NCBI RefSeq assembly: GCF_001898175.1
Contig: NZ_MKTH01000004.1
Location: 186,001-250,000, forward strand
Origin: Cellulomonas sp. 73-92
GTDB taxonomy: Bacteria > Actinomycetota > Actinomycetes > Actinomycetales > Cellulomonadaceae
Length of the DNA: 64,000 bases
Direction of reading: 5' to 3'
The position numbers were made by a program, and so were the translations under genes. How positions within the stretch are numbered: the first letter of the stretch is position 1; each line of letters opens with the position of its first letter. Below, in pieces: positions 43,822 to 53,236 of this stretch. Below the pieces are notes generated by a model, which ran no database searches, was not told the origin of the DNA, and saw only the letters and a list, made by a program, of their open reading frames with translations.

Positions 43822-45080
43822 GCGCCGAGCAGACCGTGGCGGCGCAGCCACGGCAGCAGAAGGAGCCCGAGGCGGGCAACAACCGCTGGCGCGAGGCGCT
43901 CCGGCGCATCGTGTCCGGCAGCTGGGCGGTCTCGCTGGGCGCCGTGATCCTCGCGGTGATCGTCGGCTCGATCATGATCGCGGCGACGGACGACGGCGTG
44001 CGCACCGCGATCGGCTACTTCGGGAGCCGGCCGGGCGACACGTTCTCCGCCGTCGGCAAGGCCGTCGGCGGCGCCTACGCGGCGCTGTTCCGTGGCGCGG
44101 TGTGGGACTTCCACGCCACCAGCTTCACGAACGCGATCCGGCCGCTGACGAACTCGCTGACGCAGGCGACGCCGCTCATCACCGCCGGCCTCGGCGTCGC
44201 GGTCGGCTTCCGGGCGGGACAGTTCAACATCGGTGGCCGCGGCCAGATGCTCATGGCCGCCATCGCCGGTGGCTGGATCGGGTTCGGCCTCAACCTGCCG
44301 CCGGTCGTCCACATGCTCGTCGCGATCGCCGCCGGCATCGTCGGCGGCGCGATCTGGGCCGGCATCGCGGGCCTCCTCAAGGCCACCACGGGCGCGCACG
44401 AGGTGATCGTCACGATCATGCTCAACTACGTCGCCTTCTACATCCTCGGCTACCTGCTGGCCACTCCCGGCCTGCTGCAGGCGCCCGGCTCGTCCAACCC
44501 GAAGACCGCGCCGATGAAGCCGAACGCGATCATGCCCCACCTGCTCGGCGGCAAGTTCAACCTCCACTGGGGCTTCGTCTTCGCGCTGGTCGCGGTGGCG
44601 TTCACGTGGTGGCTGCTCGAGCGGTCGAAGCTCGGCTTCCAGTTCCGTGCGGTCGGGGAGAACCCCGCGGCGGCGCGGGTGGCCGGCATCGACGTCAAGC
44701 GGACGACGGTCTACGTCATGCTCGTCGCCGGCGCGCTCGTCGGGCTGGCCGGCGTCACCCAGGTGCTGGGGACCACGACGACCGGGTTCGGCGACGGGAT
44801 CGACGCCGGCGTCGGGTTCGACGCCATCACGGTCGCCCTGCTGGGTCGCTCGACACCGCTCGGCGTGCTCGGCGCCGCGATCCTGTTCGGCGCGTTCCGG
44901 TCCGGTGGGGCGACCATGCAGGCGGCCGTCGGCGTGCCGATCGAGATCGTCGAGGTGGTCCAGGCCCTCATCGTGCTCTTCATCGCGGCCCCGCCGCTGG
45001 TGCGGGCCGTGTTCCGGCTGCCACAACCCGGATCCCGCCCGCGCCGGACCACGTCGACGGCTGCGGAGGTGGCGGCGTGA
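43818..45080 (+). CDS. Nucleoside ABC transporter permease 1 (BPD_transp_2)
   Basis: 420 residues, one helix after a 40-residue cytoplasmic N terminus, then the family core of about eight helices (ITAGLGVAVGFRAGQFNIGGRGQMLMAA; LKATTGAHEVIVTIMLNYVAF; RAVGENPAAARVAGI). The latter is the ATPase-contact motif of branched-chain/nucleoside permeases. Starts and ends in overlaps with the neighbouring transporter genes. Confidence 0.92.
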   Translation: MSAEQTVAAQPRQQKEPEAGNNRWREALRRIVSGSWAVSLGAVILAVIVGSIMIAATDDGVRTAIGYFGSRPGDTFSAVGKAVGGAYAALFRGAVWDFHATSFTNAIRPLTNSLTQATPLITAGLGVAVGFRAGQFNIGGRGQMLMAAIAGGWIGFGLNLPPVVHMLVAIAAGIVGGAIWAGIAGLLKATTGAHEVIVTIMLNYVAFYILGYLLATPGLLQAPGSSNPKTAPMKPNAIMPHLLGGKFNLHWGFVFALVAVAFTWWLLERSKLGFQFRAVGENPAAARVAGIDVKRTTVYVMLVAGALVGLAGVTQVLGTTTTGFGDGIDAGVGFDAITVALLGRSTPLGVLGAAILFGAFRSGGATMQAAVGVPIEIVEVVQALIVLFIAAPPLVRAVFRLPQPGSRPRRTTSTAAEVAA

Positions 45081-46372
45081 GCACCATCACCGCGGTCCCC
45101 GCCTCCGCGTCGGTCTCGGCCGACCTGCGCCACGTCGTCGTCGTCAGCCGCAAGACGCCGATCGCCCTGGCGATCATCACGGCGCTCGCCGCGCTGCTCT
45201 ACGCCCTCGCCCCGCGTCCCGGCTACACGCACTTCCGGTTCTCCGAGTCCGGCGACCCGGTCCACGTGCCGACCCTGACGGTCGACGGCATGACGACGGC
45301 GTGGCTCAGCGTGGTGATCATCACCGCGCTCGTCGTCGTGTCCGTCGCGTACGTCGCCGCCAAGCGCAAGGTGCCCGTGTGGGTGCCCATCGTGTTCGCG
45401 CTGGTCGCCATCGTCGGCTTCCTGGCGTGGGCCGGGGCGGGCTCCACGGCGGAGTACCCGGTGGTCTCGCTCCTGCGGGGGTCCATGCTGCTGGCGGTGC
45501 CGCTCGTGTTCGGCGCGATGGGCGGCGTGATCGGCGAGCGGGCCGGCGTGGTCAACATCGCGATCGAGAGCCAGCTGCTGTTCGGCGCGTTCGGCGCCGC
45601 GATCTTCGGCTCCCTGACCCACAACCCGTACGTCGGCACGCTCGCCGCGATCGTCGCCGGTGTGCTGGTGGCCCTGGTGCTCGGCGTGTTCGCCATCAAG
45701 TACCGGGTCGACCAGATCATCGTCGGCGTCGTCCTCAACGTGCTGGTCTACGGCCTGACCGACTTCCTCTACTCCCAGGTCCTGGTCCCCAACGGGACCA
45801 CCCTGAACACCACCGTGCGGTTCGAGCGCCTCGCGATCCCTGGGCTGTCGCAGATCCCGGTGATCGGCCCGGCGCTGTTCCGCCAGACGATCCTCGTGTA
45901 CGTCATGTACATCACGGTGCCCATCGTGTGGTTCGCCCTGTACCGGACCCGCTGGGGCCTGCGGCTGCGCGCCGTCGGCGAGCACCCCCAGGCGGCGGAC
46001 ACGGTCGGCATCAAGGTCGAGCGCGTGCGGTACCGCGCGCTGGCCATCGCGGGCGCCGTGGTCGGCATCGGCGGCGCCTACTACACCATGGTGTCGGTGC
46101 AGTCCTTCGGCCGTGAGATGACCGCCGGTGCCGGGTACATCGCCCTCGCCGCCGTCATCTTCGGCAAGTGGGACCCCGTCCGGGCCGCCCTCGCGGCGCT
46201 GCTGTTCGGCGCCGCCACCAACCTCCAGGGCACGCTGTCGGTCGTGGGGGCGCCGGTGCCCAGCCAGTTCATGCTCATGCTGCCGTACGTCGTGACGATC
46301 CTGGCCGTCGCCGGGTTCGTCGGGCGCTCCCGCGCCCCGGCGGCGGACGGCACGCCGTACATCAAGGAGTGA
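45077..46372 (+). CDS. Nucleoside ABC transporter permease 2 (BPD_transp_2)
   Basis: 431 residues, ten or more helices. The core resembles permease 1: GGVIGERAGVVNIAIESQLLFGAF, FAIKYRVDQIIVGVVLNVLVYG, RAVGEHPQAADTVGIKVERVR. Two or three extra N-terminal helices precede it. GTG start overlaps the previous stop; cytidine deaminase follows after one base. The ATPase and both permeases thus form one coupled unit with the catabolic genes. Confidence 0.92.
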   Translation: MSTITAVPASASVSADLRHVVVVSRKTPIALAIITALAALLYALAPRPGYTHFRFSESGDPVHVPTLTVDGMTTAWLSVVIITALVVVSVAYVAAKRKVPVWVPIVFALVAIVGFLAWAGAGSTAEYPVVSLLRGSMLLAVPLVFGAMGGVIGERAGVVNIAIESQLLFGAFGAAIFGSLTHNPYVGTLAAIVAGVLVALVLGVFAIKYRVDQIIVGVVLNVLVYGLTDFLYSQVLVPNGTTLNTTVRFERLAIPGLSQIPVIGPALFRQTILVYVMYITVPIVWFALYRTRWGLRLRAVGEHPQAADTVGIKVERVRYRALAIAGAVVGIGGAYYTMVSVQSFGREMTAGAGYIALAAVIFGKWDPVRAALAALLFGAATNLQGTLSVVGAPVPSQFMLMLPYVVTILAVAGFVGRSRAPAADGTPYIKE

Positions 46373-46373
46373 C

Positions 46374-46769
46374 GTGACCGACGTCGACTGGGCCGCGCTG
46401 CGCGCGGCCGCCACGGGCATGCTCGCGCACGCCTACGCGCCGTACTCGCACTACCCGGTCGGGGCGGCGGCGCTCGTCGACGACGGGCGCATCGTCGTGG
46501 GCTGCAACGTCGAGAACGCGTCGTACGGCGTGACGTTGTGCGCCGAGTGCGGGCTCGTCTCGTCGCTGGCGGCGACCGGCGGCGGGCGGCTCGTCGCGTT
46601 CACGTGCGTGGACGGGCACGGCGAGGTGCTGGCGCCGTGCGGACGGTGCCGGCAGCTGCTGTTCGAGCACGGCGGGCGCGGCCTGCTGGTCGAGACGAGT
46701 GCGGGAGTGAAGACCATGGACGAGGTGCTGCCCGGCGCGTTCGGGCCCGACGACCTGGCACGCTCATGA
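46374..46769 (+). CDS. cdd: Cytidine deaminase
   Basis: 131-residue tetrameric-type enzyme that deaminates cytidine and deoxycytidine. Zinc ligands Cys 56, Cys 89 and Cys 92, with catalytic Glu 58 (CAE and PCGRC motifs), and substrate loop NVENASYG. Its stop overlaps the deoA ATG. It turns imported cytidine into uridine for the phosphorylase encoded next. Confidence 0.95.
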   Translation: MTDVDWAALRAAATGMLAHAYAPYSHYPVGAAALVDDGRIVVGCNVENASYGVTLCAECGLVSSLAATGGGRLVAFTCVDGHGEVLAPCGRCRQLLFEHGGRGLLVETSAGVKTMDEVLPGAFGPDDLARS

Positions 46770-48046
46770 GCGAGCGCTTCGACGCCGTCGACGTCATCGT
46801 CGCCAAGCGCGACGGGCACCGCCTGAGCGACGCCCAGATCGACTGGGTCGTCGACGCCTACACCCGCGGCGTCGTCGCCGACGAGCAGATGTCCGCGCTG
46901 GCGATGGCGATCCTGCTCAACGGCATGACGCGGGAGGAGATCGCCCGCTGGACGGCCGCGATGATCGCGTCCGGCGAGCGGCTCGACTTCTCCCGCCTCG
47001 GGCGGCCGACCGCCGACAAGCACTCGACCGGTGGCGTGGGCGACAAGATCACCCTCCCGCTGGCGCCGCTCGTGGCGGTGTTCGGCGTCGCGGTGCCGCA
47101 GCTGTCCGGGCGCGGGCTCGGCCACACGGGCGGGACGCTCGACAAGCTGGAGTCGATCCCCGGCTGGCGGGCCGCCCTGACGAACGACGAGATGATGGCC
47201 CAGCTCGGCGGCGTGGGCGCGGTCATCTGCGCTGCCGGCTCCGGGCTCGCGCCGGCGGACCGCAAGCTCTACGCGCTGCGCGACGTCACGGGCACGGTCG
47301 AGGCGATCCCGCTCATCGCCAGCTCGATCATGAGCAAGAAGATCGCGGAGGGCACGGGCGCCCTGGTGCTCGACGTCAAGGTGGGCACGGGCGCGTTCAT
47401 GAAGGACGAGGGCCGCGCCCGCGAGCTGGCGGAGACCATGGTCGCCCTCGGCACGGACGCCGGCGTGACGACGGTCGCCCTGCTGACGGACATGGACACG
47501 CCGCTCGGCCTCACCGCGGGGAACGCGCTCGAGGTCCGGGAGTCGGTCGAGGTGCTCGCCGGCGGCGGGCCGGCCGACGTCGTCGAGCTCACCGTCGCGC
47601 TGGCGCGCGAGATGCTCGCCGCGGCGGGCGTGGCCGGCGACCCCGCGGCCGCGCTGGCCGACGGGCGGGCGATGGACGCCTGGCGCGCCATGATCCGGGC
47701 GCAGGGCGGCGACCCCGACGCGCCGCTGCCGGTGGCGCGGCACACGCAGGAGGTCCGCGCGGCGGCGACCGGCGTGCTCGCCGAGGTGGACGCGATGGCG
47801 GTGGGCGTCGCGGCGTGGCGGCTCGGTGCGGGCCGTGCCCGCAAGGAGGACCCCGTGCAGGCCGGCGCCGGCGTCGAGCTGTTCGCCAAGCCCGGCGAGC
47901 GCGTGGTGGCGGGCCAGCTGCTCGCGCGGCTGCACACCGACACCCCGGACCGCTTCGCGCGTGCCACCGAGGCGCTCGCCGGCACCTTCGTCGTGCGCGA
48001 CGAGGCCCCGGCCCCGCGCCCGCTGGTGCTGGGGCGCATCGCCTAG
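46766..48046 (+). CDS. deoA: Pyrimidine-nucleoside/thymidine phosphorylase
   Basis: 426 residues. N-terminal helical domain with DAQIDWVVDAYTRG, glycosyl transferase domain with phosphate-binding KHSTGGVGDKIT (about 84-95), GRGLGHTGGTLDKLESIPG, and the C-terminal PYNP domain. Cleaves thymidine, deoxyuridine or uridine with phosphate. In Gram-positive bacteria this family often has broad pyrimidine specificity (Pdp), so the symbol does not fix the substrate. Coupled to cdd. Confidence 0.95.
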   Translation: MSERFDAVDVIVAKRDGHRLSDAQIDWVVDAYTRGVVADEQMSALAMAILLNGMTREEIARWTAAMIASGERLDFSRLGRPTADKHSTGGVGDKITLPLAPLVAVFGVAVPQLSGRGLGHTGGTLDKLESIPGWRAALTNDEMMAQLGGVGAVICAAGSGLAPADRKLYALRDVTGTVEAIPLIASSIMSKKIAEGTGALVLDVKVGTGAFMKDEGRARELAETMVALGTDAGVTTVALLTDMDTPLGLTAGNALEVRESVEVLAGGGPADVVELTVALAREMLAAAGVAGDPAAALADGRAMDAWRAMIRAQGGDPDAPLPVARHTQEVRAAATGVLAEVDAMAVGVAAWRLGAGRARKEDPVQAGAGVELFAKPGERVVAGQLLARLHTDTPDRFARATEALAGTFVVRDEAPAPRPLVLGRIA

Positions 48047-48051
48047 GCGCG

Positions 48052-48124
48052 AGCGCATCGTTCGTCGCCGAGCCCCACGGTTCCGTGCGCCGGAAGGGTC
48101 GATCTCGCGCGCGAACGATGCGCT
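48052..48124. repeat. Long-range 13-bp inverted repeat with inner hairpin after deoA
   Basis: AGCGCATCGTTCG (48052-48064) and CGAACGATGCGCT (48112-48124) are perfect complements 47 bases apart; between them CACGG-TT-CCGTG (48076-48087) forms a second hairpin. It starts 6 bases after the deoA stop. It could be a structured intercistronic RNA, or a small repeat element. The rest of this 239-base spacer (48125-48285) is GC-rich without further structure I can defend apart from a GGAGGGAGGGG ribosome site. Confidence 0.5.
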
Positions 48125-48285
48125 GGCCGCCGCACAGCCCCCGCGAGCGGGGCGGCGGGGCGCGGAGTCTAGGCGGTGCGTCCGGCGCCGCCCAAGGGAC
48201 CTGTGGGGCTGGCAACCGCGCGCTCTCCGGGTCAGGATGGGGCCCTGGGGGCTCGAGGGCGAGCCAGCCGGAGGGAGGGGCGCAC

Positions 48286-48516
48286 ATGAGCACCGTGCCT
48301 GGACCCGAGGCCTGGCGGGACGCCGGCCTCGCGCCGGTCGAGCCCGACCAGCCGCGCCGCCTCGGCGACGAGGAGCCGGCGCCCGACGAAGAGGCGGCCG
48401 AGGACTACGACCCGGACTTCGCCCGGGCGGACCGCGAGGACCGCGCCAACGAGGCCGACGTCGTCGAGCAGGACACCGAGGTCCCCCTCGACGAGGACCT
48501 GGACGACGAAGAGTGA
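48286..48516 (+). CDS. Small acidic protein of unknown function
   Basis: 76 residues, about 40 per cent Asp plus Glu, with no hydrophobic core or membrane segment, so probably disordered. N-terminal MSTVPGPEAWRDAGLAPVEPDQPRRLG precedes the acidic tail. A very strong ribosome site (GGAGGGAGGGG) lies just before the ATG and codon use fits neighbouring genes, supporting real translation. It lies between deoA and add in the nucleoside salvage cluster. Unknown function; a binding partner or ion-buffering role would be a guess. Confidence 0.7.
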   Translation: MSTVPGPEAWRDAGLAPVEPDQPRRLGDEEPAPDEEAAEDYDPDFARADREDRANEADVVEQDTEVPLDEDLDDEE

Positions 48517-48537
48517 TCCGGCGTCACGGGACGGCAC

Positions 48538-48543
48538 TACGGT
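48538..48543 (+). promoter_or_regulatory. Leaderless -10 (TACGGT) of add
   Basis: TACGGT ends 6 bases before the add ATG. Confidence 0.45.
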
Positions 48544-48549
48544 GAGCGC

Positions 48550-49698
48550 ATGACGAGCCAGACGGAACCGGGCGAGTCGCCCGAGGGTTCCCTCCGGGTC
48601 CCGTCCGCCGACGACGAGCGGCGGCGGGACCTGCTGGCCTCGATCCCGTCGCTGCCGAAGGTGCTGCTGCACGACCACCTCGACGGCGGCGTGCGCCCGG
48701 CGACGGTCGTCGACCTCGCCGCCGAGACGGGGCACGAGCTGCCCACCACCGACCCCGACGAGCTGGGCGCGTGGTTCCGCACCGCCGCCTGGTCCGGCTC
48801 GCTCGAGCGGTACATCGACACGTTCGTCCACACGGCCGGCGTCATGCAGACGGTCGACGGGCTGCGCCGGGTGGCGCGCGAGGCCGTCCTCGACCTGGCC
48901 GCCGACGGCGTCGTGTACGCGGAGTCGCGCTTCGCGCCGGAGCTGCACACCGAGCGTGGGCTCAGCCTCGAGCAGGTGGTCGACGCCGTCCTCGAGGGTT
49001 TCGACGAGGGCATGCGCGCGGCGGCCGCCGACGGCCGCGGCATCGTCGTGCGCGGCCTGCTGACGGCCATGCGCCAGCGCGACCGCTGGGACGAGGTCGC
49101 CGCGCTCGCGGTGGCCCTGCGCGACCGCGGCGTGGTCGGGTTCGACCTCGCCGGCCCCGAGCTGGGCTACCCGCCGGACCGGCACGCGAAGGCGTTCGAC
49201 CTGGTGCGCGACGCGTGGCTGCCCGCGACCGTGCACGCCGGCGAGGCCGACGGGCTCGGCTCGATCGCCGGCGCGTTGCACGTCGGGGCGTGCCGGCTGG
49301 GGCACGGCATGCGGATCAGCGACGACATCCGCGGCGGCGAGCTCGGCACGCTGGCCCACTGGGTGCGCGACCGCCAGGTGCCGTTGGAGATCTGCCCGAC
49401 GAGCAACGTCCACACGGGTGGCGCGCCGTCGGTGGCCGAGCACCCCATCACGCACCTGCTCCGCCTCGGCTTCGCCGTGACGGTCAACACCGACAACCGC
49501 CTGCAGTCCGGCACGTCGATGAGCGCGGAGTTCGCCGCGCTCGTCGAACAGGCCGGCTGGACCCTGGCGGACCTGCGGCAGGTCACGCTGACCGCCGCGC
49601 ACCACGCGTTCGTCCACGAGGACGCACGGACCGCACTCATCGACGAGATCATCACGCCCGGGTATGCCCGGGCCGGTGGCGGGAGGCACCTGGCATGA
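48550..49698 (+). CDS. add: Adenosine deaminase
   Basis: 382 residues. Zinc-site HDHLDGG (His 41, His 43), catalytic region [17 protein letters not shown] and CPTSNVHTG, with final zinc/catalytic Asp in NTDNR. Converts (deoxy)adenosine to (deoxy)inosine, the substrate of the phosphorylase at 53237. Overlaps deoC by ATGA. A -10 just upstream may give it its own leaderless message. Confidence 0.95.
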   Translation: MTSQTEPGESPEGSLRVPSADDERRRDLLASIPSLPKVLLHDHLDGGVRPATVVDLAAETGHELPTTDPDELGAWFRTAAWSGSLERYIDTFVHTAGVMQTVDGLRRVAREAVLDLAADGVVYAESRFAPELHTERGLSLEQVVDAVLEGFDEGMRAAAADGRGIVVRGLLTAMRQRDRWDEVAALAVALRDRGVVGFDLAGPELGYPPDRHAKAFDLVRDAWLPATVHAGEADGLGSIAGALHVGACRLGHGMRISDDIRGGELGTLAHWVRDRQVPLEICPTSNVHTGGAPSVAEHPITHLLRLGFAVTVNTDNRLQSGTSMSAEFAALVEQAGWTLADLRQVTLTAAHHAFVHEDARTALIDEIITPGYARAGGGRHLA

Positions 49699-50438
49699 AC
49701 CACAACATCACCCTCGAGAGCGGTCACCGCCCGTTGGACGCGGCGGCGCTCGCGAACTTCGTCGACCACACGCTCCTCAAGCCCGAGGCCACGCGGGCGG
49801 ACGTCGAGCAGGCGGTGGCAGAGGCCGTGCGGCTCGGCGCGTACTCGGTGTGCGTGTCGCCGTCGTTCCTGCCGTTGCAGGTCCCGGTCGACGGGGACGG
49901 CAAGCGCCGGGTCCGCGTCACCACCGTCGTCGGCTTCCCGTCGGGCAAGCACACGAGCGAGGTCAAGGCCGCGGAGGCCGCCCAGGCGGTGGCCAACGGC
50001 GCCGACGAGGTCGACATGGTCATCGACATCGGCGCTGCCAAGGAGCGGCGGTTCGCCGACGTCGAGGCCGACATCCTCGCGGTGCGTGCCGCGGCGCCGC
50101 ACCCGACCGTCCTCAAGGTCATCCTCGAGACGGCGGCGCTGTCCGACCACGAGATCATCGAGTCCTGCCGGGCCGCCGCGGCCGCGGGCGCCGACTTCGT
50201 CAAGACGTCGACCGGCTTCCACCCGGCCGGCGGGGCGTCGCTGCGGGCCGTCGACATCATGGCGGGCACCATCGGCGGTCGGCTGGGCATCAAGGCCTCC
50301 GGCGGCATCCGCACCGCGGCCGACGCGATCGCGATGATCAACGCGGGCGCCACGCGCCTGGGCATCTCGGCCACGGCCGCCGTGCTGGCGGGGCTCGACG
50401 AGCGGGCGGTCGACGTCCCTGCGGACGCCAGCTACTGA
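49695..50438 (+). CDS. deoC: Deoxyribose-phosphate aldolase
   Basis: 247-residue class I aldolase that splits 2-deoxyribose 5-phosphate into acetaldehyde and glyceraldehyde 3-phosphate. Schiff-base lysine in [10 protein letters not shown], the second lysine in [10 protein letters not shown], and N-terminal [11 protein letters not shown]. It ends the plus-strand catabolic cluster; a terminator hairpin follows. Confidence 0.96.
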   Translation: MNHNITLESGHRPLDAAALANFVDHTLLKPEATRADVEQAVAEAVRLGAYSVCVSPSFLPLQVPVDGDGKRRVRVTTVVGFPSGKHTSEVKAAEAAQAVANGADEVDMVIDIGAAKERRFADVEADILAVRAAAPHPTVLKVILETAALSDHEIIESCRAAAAAGADFVKTSTGFHPAGGASLRAVDIMAGTIGGRLGIKASGGIRTAADAIAMINAGATRLGISATAAVLAGLDERAVDVPADASY

Positions 50439-50462
50439 CCCGGGCCTCCTTCGAGTGACGGT

Positions 50463-50506
50463 CGGTGGAGCCGACCGACGCCTCGCGCGGCGTGTCGGCT
50501 CCACCG
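50463..50506. terminator. Bidirectional terminator between deoC and the phosphomutase gene
   Basis: CGGTGGAGCCGAC (50463-50475) and GTCGGCTCCACCG (50494-50506) pair over 13 bases with an 18-base GC-rich loop, lying between convergent genes. The remaining spacer to 50581 holds nothing else. Confidence 0.65.
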
Positions 50507-50581
50507 ATGGTCAGGTGCCACGGGGTCGCTCGGTCCCACCGGTTCGGCAGGCGGCGCCGCGAGCGGCCGTCGCGGCCGCGG

Positions 50582-52309
50582 TCAGGCCTCCGGCAAGTCG
50601 AGCGCCGTCCTGAGGTCGCTCGCCAGGGCGTCCAGCCGGGCGCGGGCGGCCTGTCGGGCGGCGGCCACGGTCTCGTCGGACGCGTCCGGCTCGAGCGGCA
50701 CGACGACCTCGAGGTAGCACTTCACCTTCGGCTCGGTGCCGCTGGGACGCACGACGACGCGGTCGTCGGCCGCGGTGAACAGCCGGAAGCCGTCGGTGGG
50801 CAGGAGGCCGTCCACGCCGACCGACAGGTCCGTCACGGTGGTGACGGGCGAGCCGGCGAGCACCGTGGGCGCGGCGGTCCGCAGCCGGTCGATGACGGCG
50901 GCGATCTTGCCGGGGTCGTCGAACCGCGCGGCCACCTGTCCGGTGAGGTACAGCCCGTGGCGGCGGGCGATCTGGTCGAGCTCGTCGGCCAGCCCCCGGC
51001 CCTGCGCCTTGAGCGTGGCGGCGAGGGTGGCCACGCGCACCGACGCCGAGATGCCGTCCTTGTCGCGCACGAGCGCCGGGGCGACGCAGTAGCCGAGCGC
51101 CTCCTCGTAGCCGAAGACGAGCCCCTCGGTGCGGGAGATCCACTTGAAGCCCGTCAGGGTCGAGGCGAACCCCAGTCCGGCGGCGGCCGCGATCCGCGAC
51201 AGCAGCCGCGACGACACGATCGACGACGCGAGCGTGCCCTGGGTGGCGTGGCCGGCCGCGTCGGCGCCGAGCAGGGCGCCGACCTCGTCGCCGTGCAGCT
51301 GGCGCCAGCCGCCCACGTGGGGGTCGACGACGGCGACCGAGCAGCGGTCCGCGTCCGGGTCGAGCGCCACCACCAGGTCGGCATCCCGCGCGCGGGCGAG
51401 CGCCAGCGCGAGGTCGAGCGCGCCGGGCTCCTCGGGGTTGGGGAACGCGACCGTGGGGAAGTCGGGGTCGGGCTCGGCCTGCTCCGGGACCACGGCGACG
51501 TCGGTGAATCCGGCCTCCGCGAGCACGCGCGTGGCGGTCGCCGCGCCGACGCCGTGCATCGGCGTCAGCACGATCCGCAGCGCGCCGGCGCGGGCGTGGG
51601 CCTCGTCGTCGGGCGGCGCGAGCGCGGACACCGCCGCGACGTAGGCGTCGACGACGTCCTCGCCGAGCACGGTCCAGCCGTCCTCGGCGCGCGGCACCGA
51701 GGCCACCGACTCCACGGCGGCGATCATCGCCGCGATGTCGGTGTCCATCGGCGGCACGATCTGGGCGCCCTGGCCCGGGCCGGTGACGGCCCGGCCGCCC
51801 AGGTAGACCTTGTAGCCGTTGTCCGCCGCGGGGTTGTGCGAGGCGGTGACCATGATCCCGGCGTCGGCGCCCAGGTGACGCACGGCGAACGCGAGCACCG
51901 GCGTGGGCAGGGAGCGCGGCAGCAGCAGCACCTGCAGGCCCGCGGCCGTCAGCACGGCCGCCGAGTCGTGGGCGAAGTCCGCCGAGCGGTGGCGCGCGTC
52001 GTAGCCGATGACGACCGTCGGGGTCTCGTCCGTGAGCCGGGCGCGCAGGTAGGCGCCGAGCCCGGCGGCGGCACGGATGACGACCGCGCGGTTCATCCGG
52101 TTCGGCCCGCCCCCGAGCGGACCCCGGAGGCCGGCCGTGCCGAACTGCAGCAGGCCGCCGAAGCGGTCGACGAGGTCCCGGCGCGCGGCGTCGTCGCCCT
52201 GGGTGGCGGCGCCGAGGAGAGCGGACAGCTCGTCGGCGGTCGACGGGTCGGGGTCGTCGGCGATCCATGCCCTGACCTGGTCGGGGTCCCACGCGTGCTT
52301 GCCAGTCAT
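50582..52309 (-). CDS. pmmB: Phosphohexomutase/phosphopentomutase of the PMM/PGM family (PmmB-like)
   Basis: 575 residues. Alpha-D-phosphohexomutase superfamily: N-terminal QFGTAGLRGPLGGGPNRMN, catalytic serine 157 in TASHNP, metal-binding DPDADRC, and sugar-binding GYEEALGYCV plus C-terminal RPSGTEPKVKCYLEV. Usually annotated phosphomannomutase, but the genes around it (deoA, add, deoC, PNP) need a phosphopentomutase and no deoB is present in the window, so that activity is possible. ATG lies 6 bases after TAGGTT. Confidence 0.9.
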   Translation of the reverse strand: MTGKHAWDPDQVRAWIADDPDPSTADELSALLGAATQGDDAARRDLVDRFGGLLQFGTAGLRGPLGGGPNRMNRAVVIRAAAGLGAYLRARLTDETPTVVIGYDARHRSADFAHDSAAVLTAAGLQVLLLPRSLPTPVLAFAVRHLGADAGIMVTASHNPAADNGYKVYLGGRAVTGPGQGAQIVPPMDTDIAAMIAAVESVASVPRAEDGWTVLGEDVVDAYVAAVSALAPPDDEAHARAGALRIVLTPMHGVGAATATRVLAEAGFTDVAVVPEQAEPDPDFPTVAFPNPEEPGALDLALALARARDADLVVALDPDADRCSVAVVDPHVGGWRQLHGDEVGALLGADAAGHATQGTLASSIVSSRLLSRIAAAAGLGFASTLTGFKWISRTEGLVFGYEEALGYCVAPALVRDKDGISASVRVATLAATLKAQGRGLADELDQIARRHGLYLTGQVAARFDDPGKIAAVIDRLRTAAPTVLAGSPVTTVTDLSVGVDGLLPTDGFRLFTAADDRVVVRPSGTEPKVKCYLEVVVPLEPDASDETVAAARQAARARLDALASDLRTALDLPEA

Positions 52310-52315
52310 GGTGGA

Positions 52316-52321
52316 AACCTA
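52316..52321 (-). promoter_or_regulatory. Leaderless -10 (TAGGTT) of the phosphomutase gene
   Basis: Minus-strand TAGGTT ends 6 bases before ATG 52309. Confidence 0.45.
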
Positions 52322-52540
52322 TCGACACCCGCGCGTCCCGCTCGCGGGACCAGGGTGAAGGCCCCCGCGGACCGCTCGCAAGGGGCGGCGTGCGCGCCGC
52401 CCTGCCGGGCGGCACGACGCTGGGCCGGACGAGTGACAACCCGGACGTTCGTGGGTGAAGTCGCAGGTCAATCCCGGGCAAATCGGACAAACCCGGCTAA
52501 CGTCGCCGACGTCGGACCGCACTCGGGAAGGGCACAGGTC

Positions 52541-53227
52541 ATGTCAGCACGCACCCCTCGGCAGCCCCGTGGCGCCGAGTACCGGGACGCGATCGTCGAG
52601 TCCGCCGCGCGGGCGTTCGACCGCGTCGGGTACGTCGGCGCGTCGCTCAAGGAGATCGCCGCGAACGCCGGAACCGACCTGCGCGCGCTCAAGAGCGTCT
52701 TCCCGCACAAGGACGACCTCGCCCGCGCGGTGATCGACGAGCAGGACCGGCGCATGGTCGCCGCGGTGGACCACGCGCTGCTGCGCCACGGGCCGCTCGA
52801 GGCCCTCATCCACAGCTCCCGGACCATCGCCGACCAGATGGCGTCCGAGCCCCTGATGCGGGCGGGCTCCCGGCTGTCGATGGAGCTCGGTGCGCTCGAC
52901 CCGGCCGTCGCCGAGCACTACCGCGCGTGGGTCGACCAGCTGACGGGACTGTTCGCGCGCGCCAAGGAGGCCGGCGACATCGCCGACCGCATCAACCCGG
53001 CCGAGCTGGGGGCCACGGTCCAGCCCTACCTGTCCGGCGTCCACACCATGTCGGCGCTGCTCGCCGGCCGGTCGGACCTCGACGCGCGGCTCGTCGTCAT
53101 GTGGCGCACGGTCATCGACGCGGCGGCGCCGCTCGGCCGCCGGCTCGGCCTGCACGCCGTGACGCGCGACGCGTTCGGCGAGCTGCCCGTGACGGGGGAG
53201 CAGCCGGTGGTGGCCGGCGCCGCCTGA
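52541..53227 (+). CDS. TetR-family regulator resembling gamma-butyrolactone receptors
   Basis: 228 residues. N-terminal HTH (IVESAARAFDRVGYVGASLKEIAANAGTDLRALKSVFPHKDDLARAVIDEQ). The ligand-domain pattern (MASEPLMRAGSRLSMELG, then WVDQLTGLFARAKEAGDI, then YLSGVHTMSALLAGR and MWRTVIDAAAP) resembles ArpA/ScbR-type receptors. The usual ALYxHF of the HTH is replaced by ALKSVF, so DNA contacts may be different. Divergent from the phosphomutase gene across a 231-base spacer that contains the palindrome CCGACGTCGG (52506-52515), a possible self-operator. Could control nucleoside salvage (inference). Confidence 0.83.
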   Translation: MSARTPRQPRGAEYRDAIVESAARAFDRVGYVGASLKEIAANAGTDLRALKSVFPHKDDLARAVIDEQDRRMVAAVDHALLRHGPLEALIHSSRTIADQMASEPLMRAGSRLSMELGALDPAVAEHYRAWVDQLTGLFARAKEAGDIADRINPAELGATVQPYLSGVHTMSALLAGRSDLDARLVVMWRTVIDAAAPLGRRLGLHAVTRDAFGELPVTGEQPVVAGAA

Positions 53228-53236
53228 GCGAGCCGG

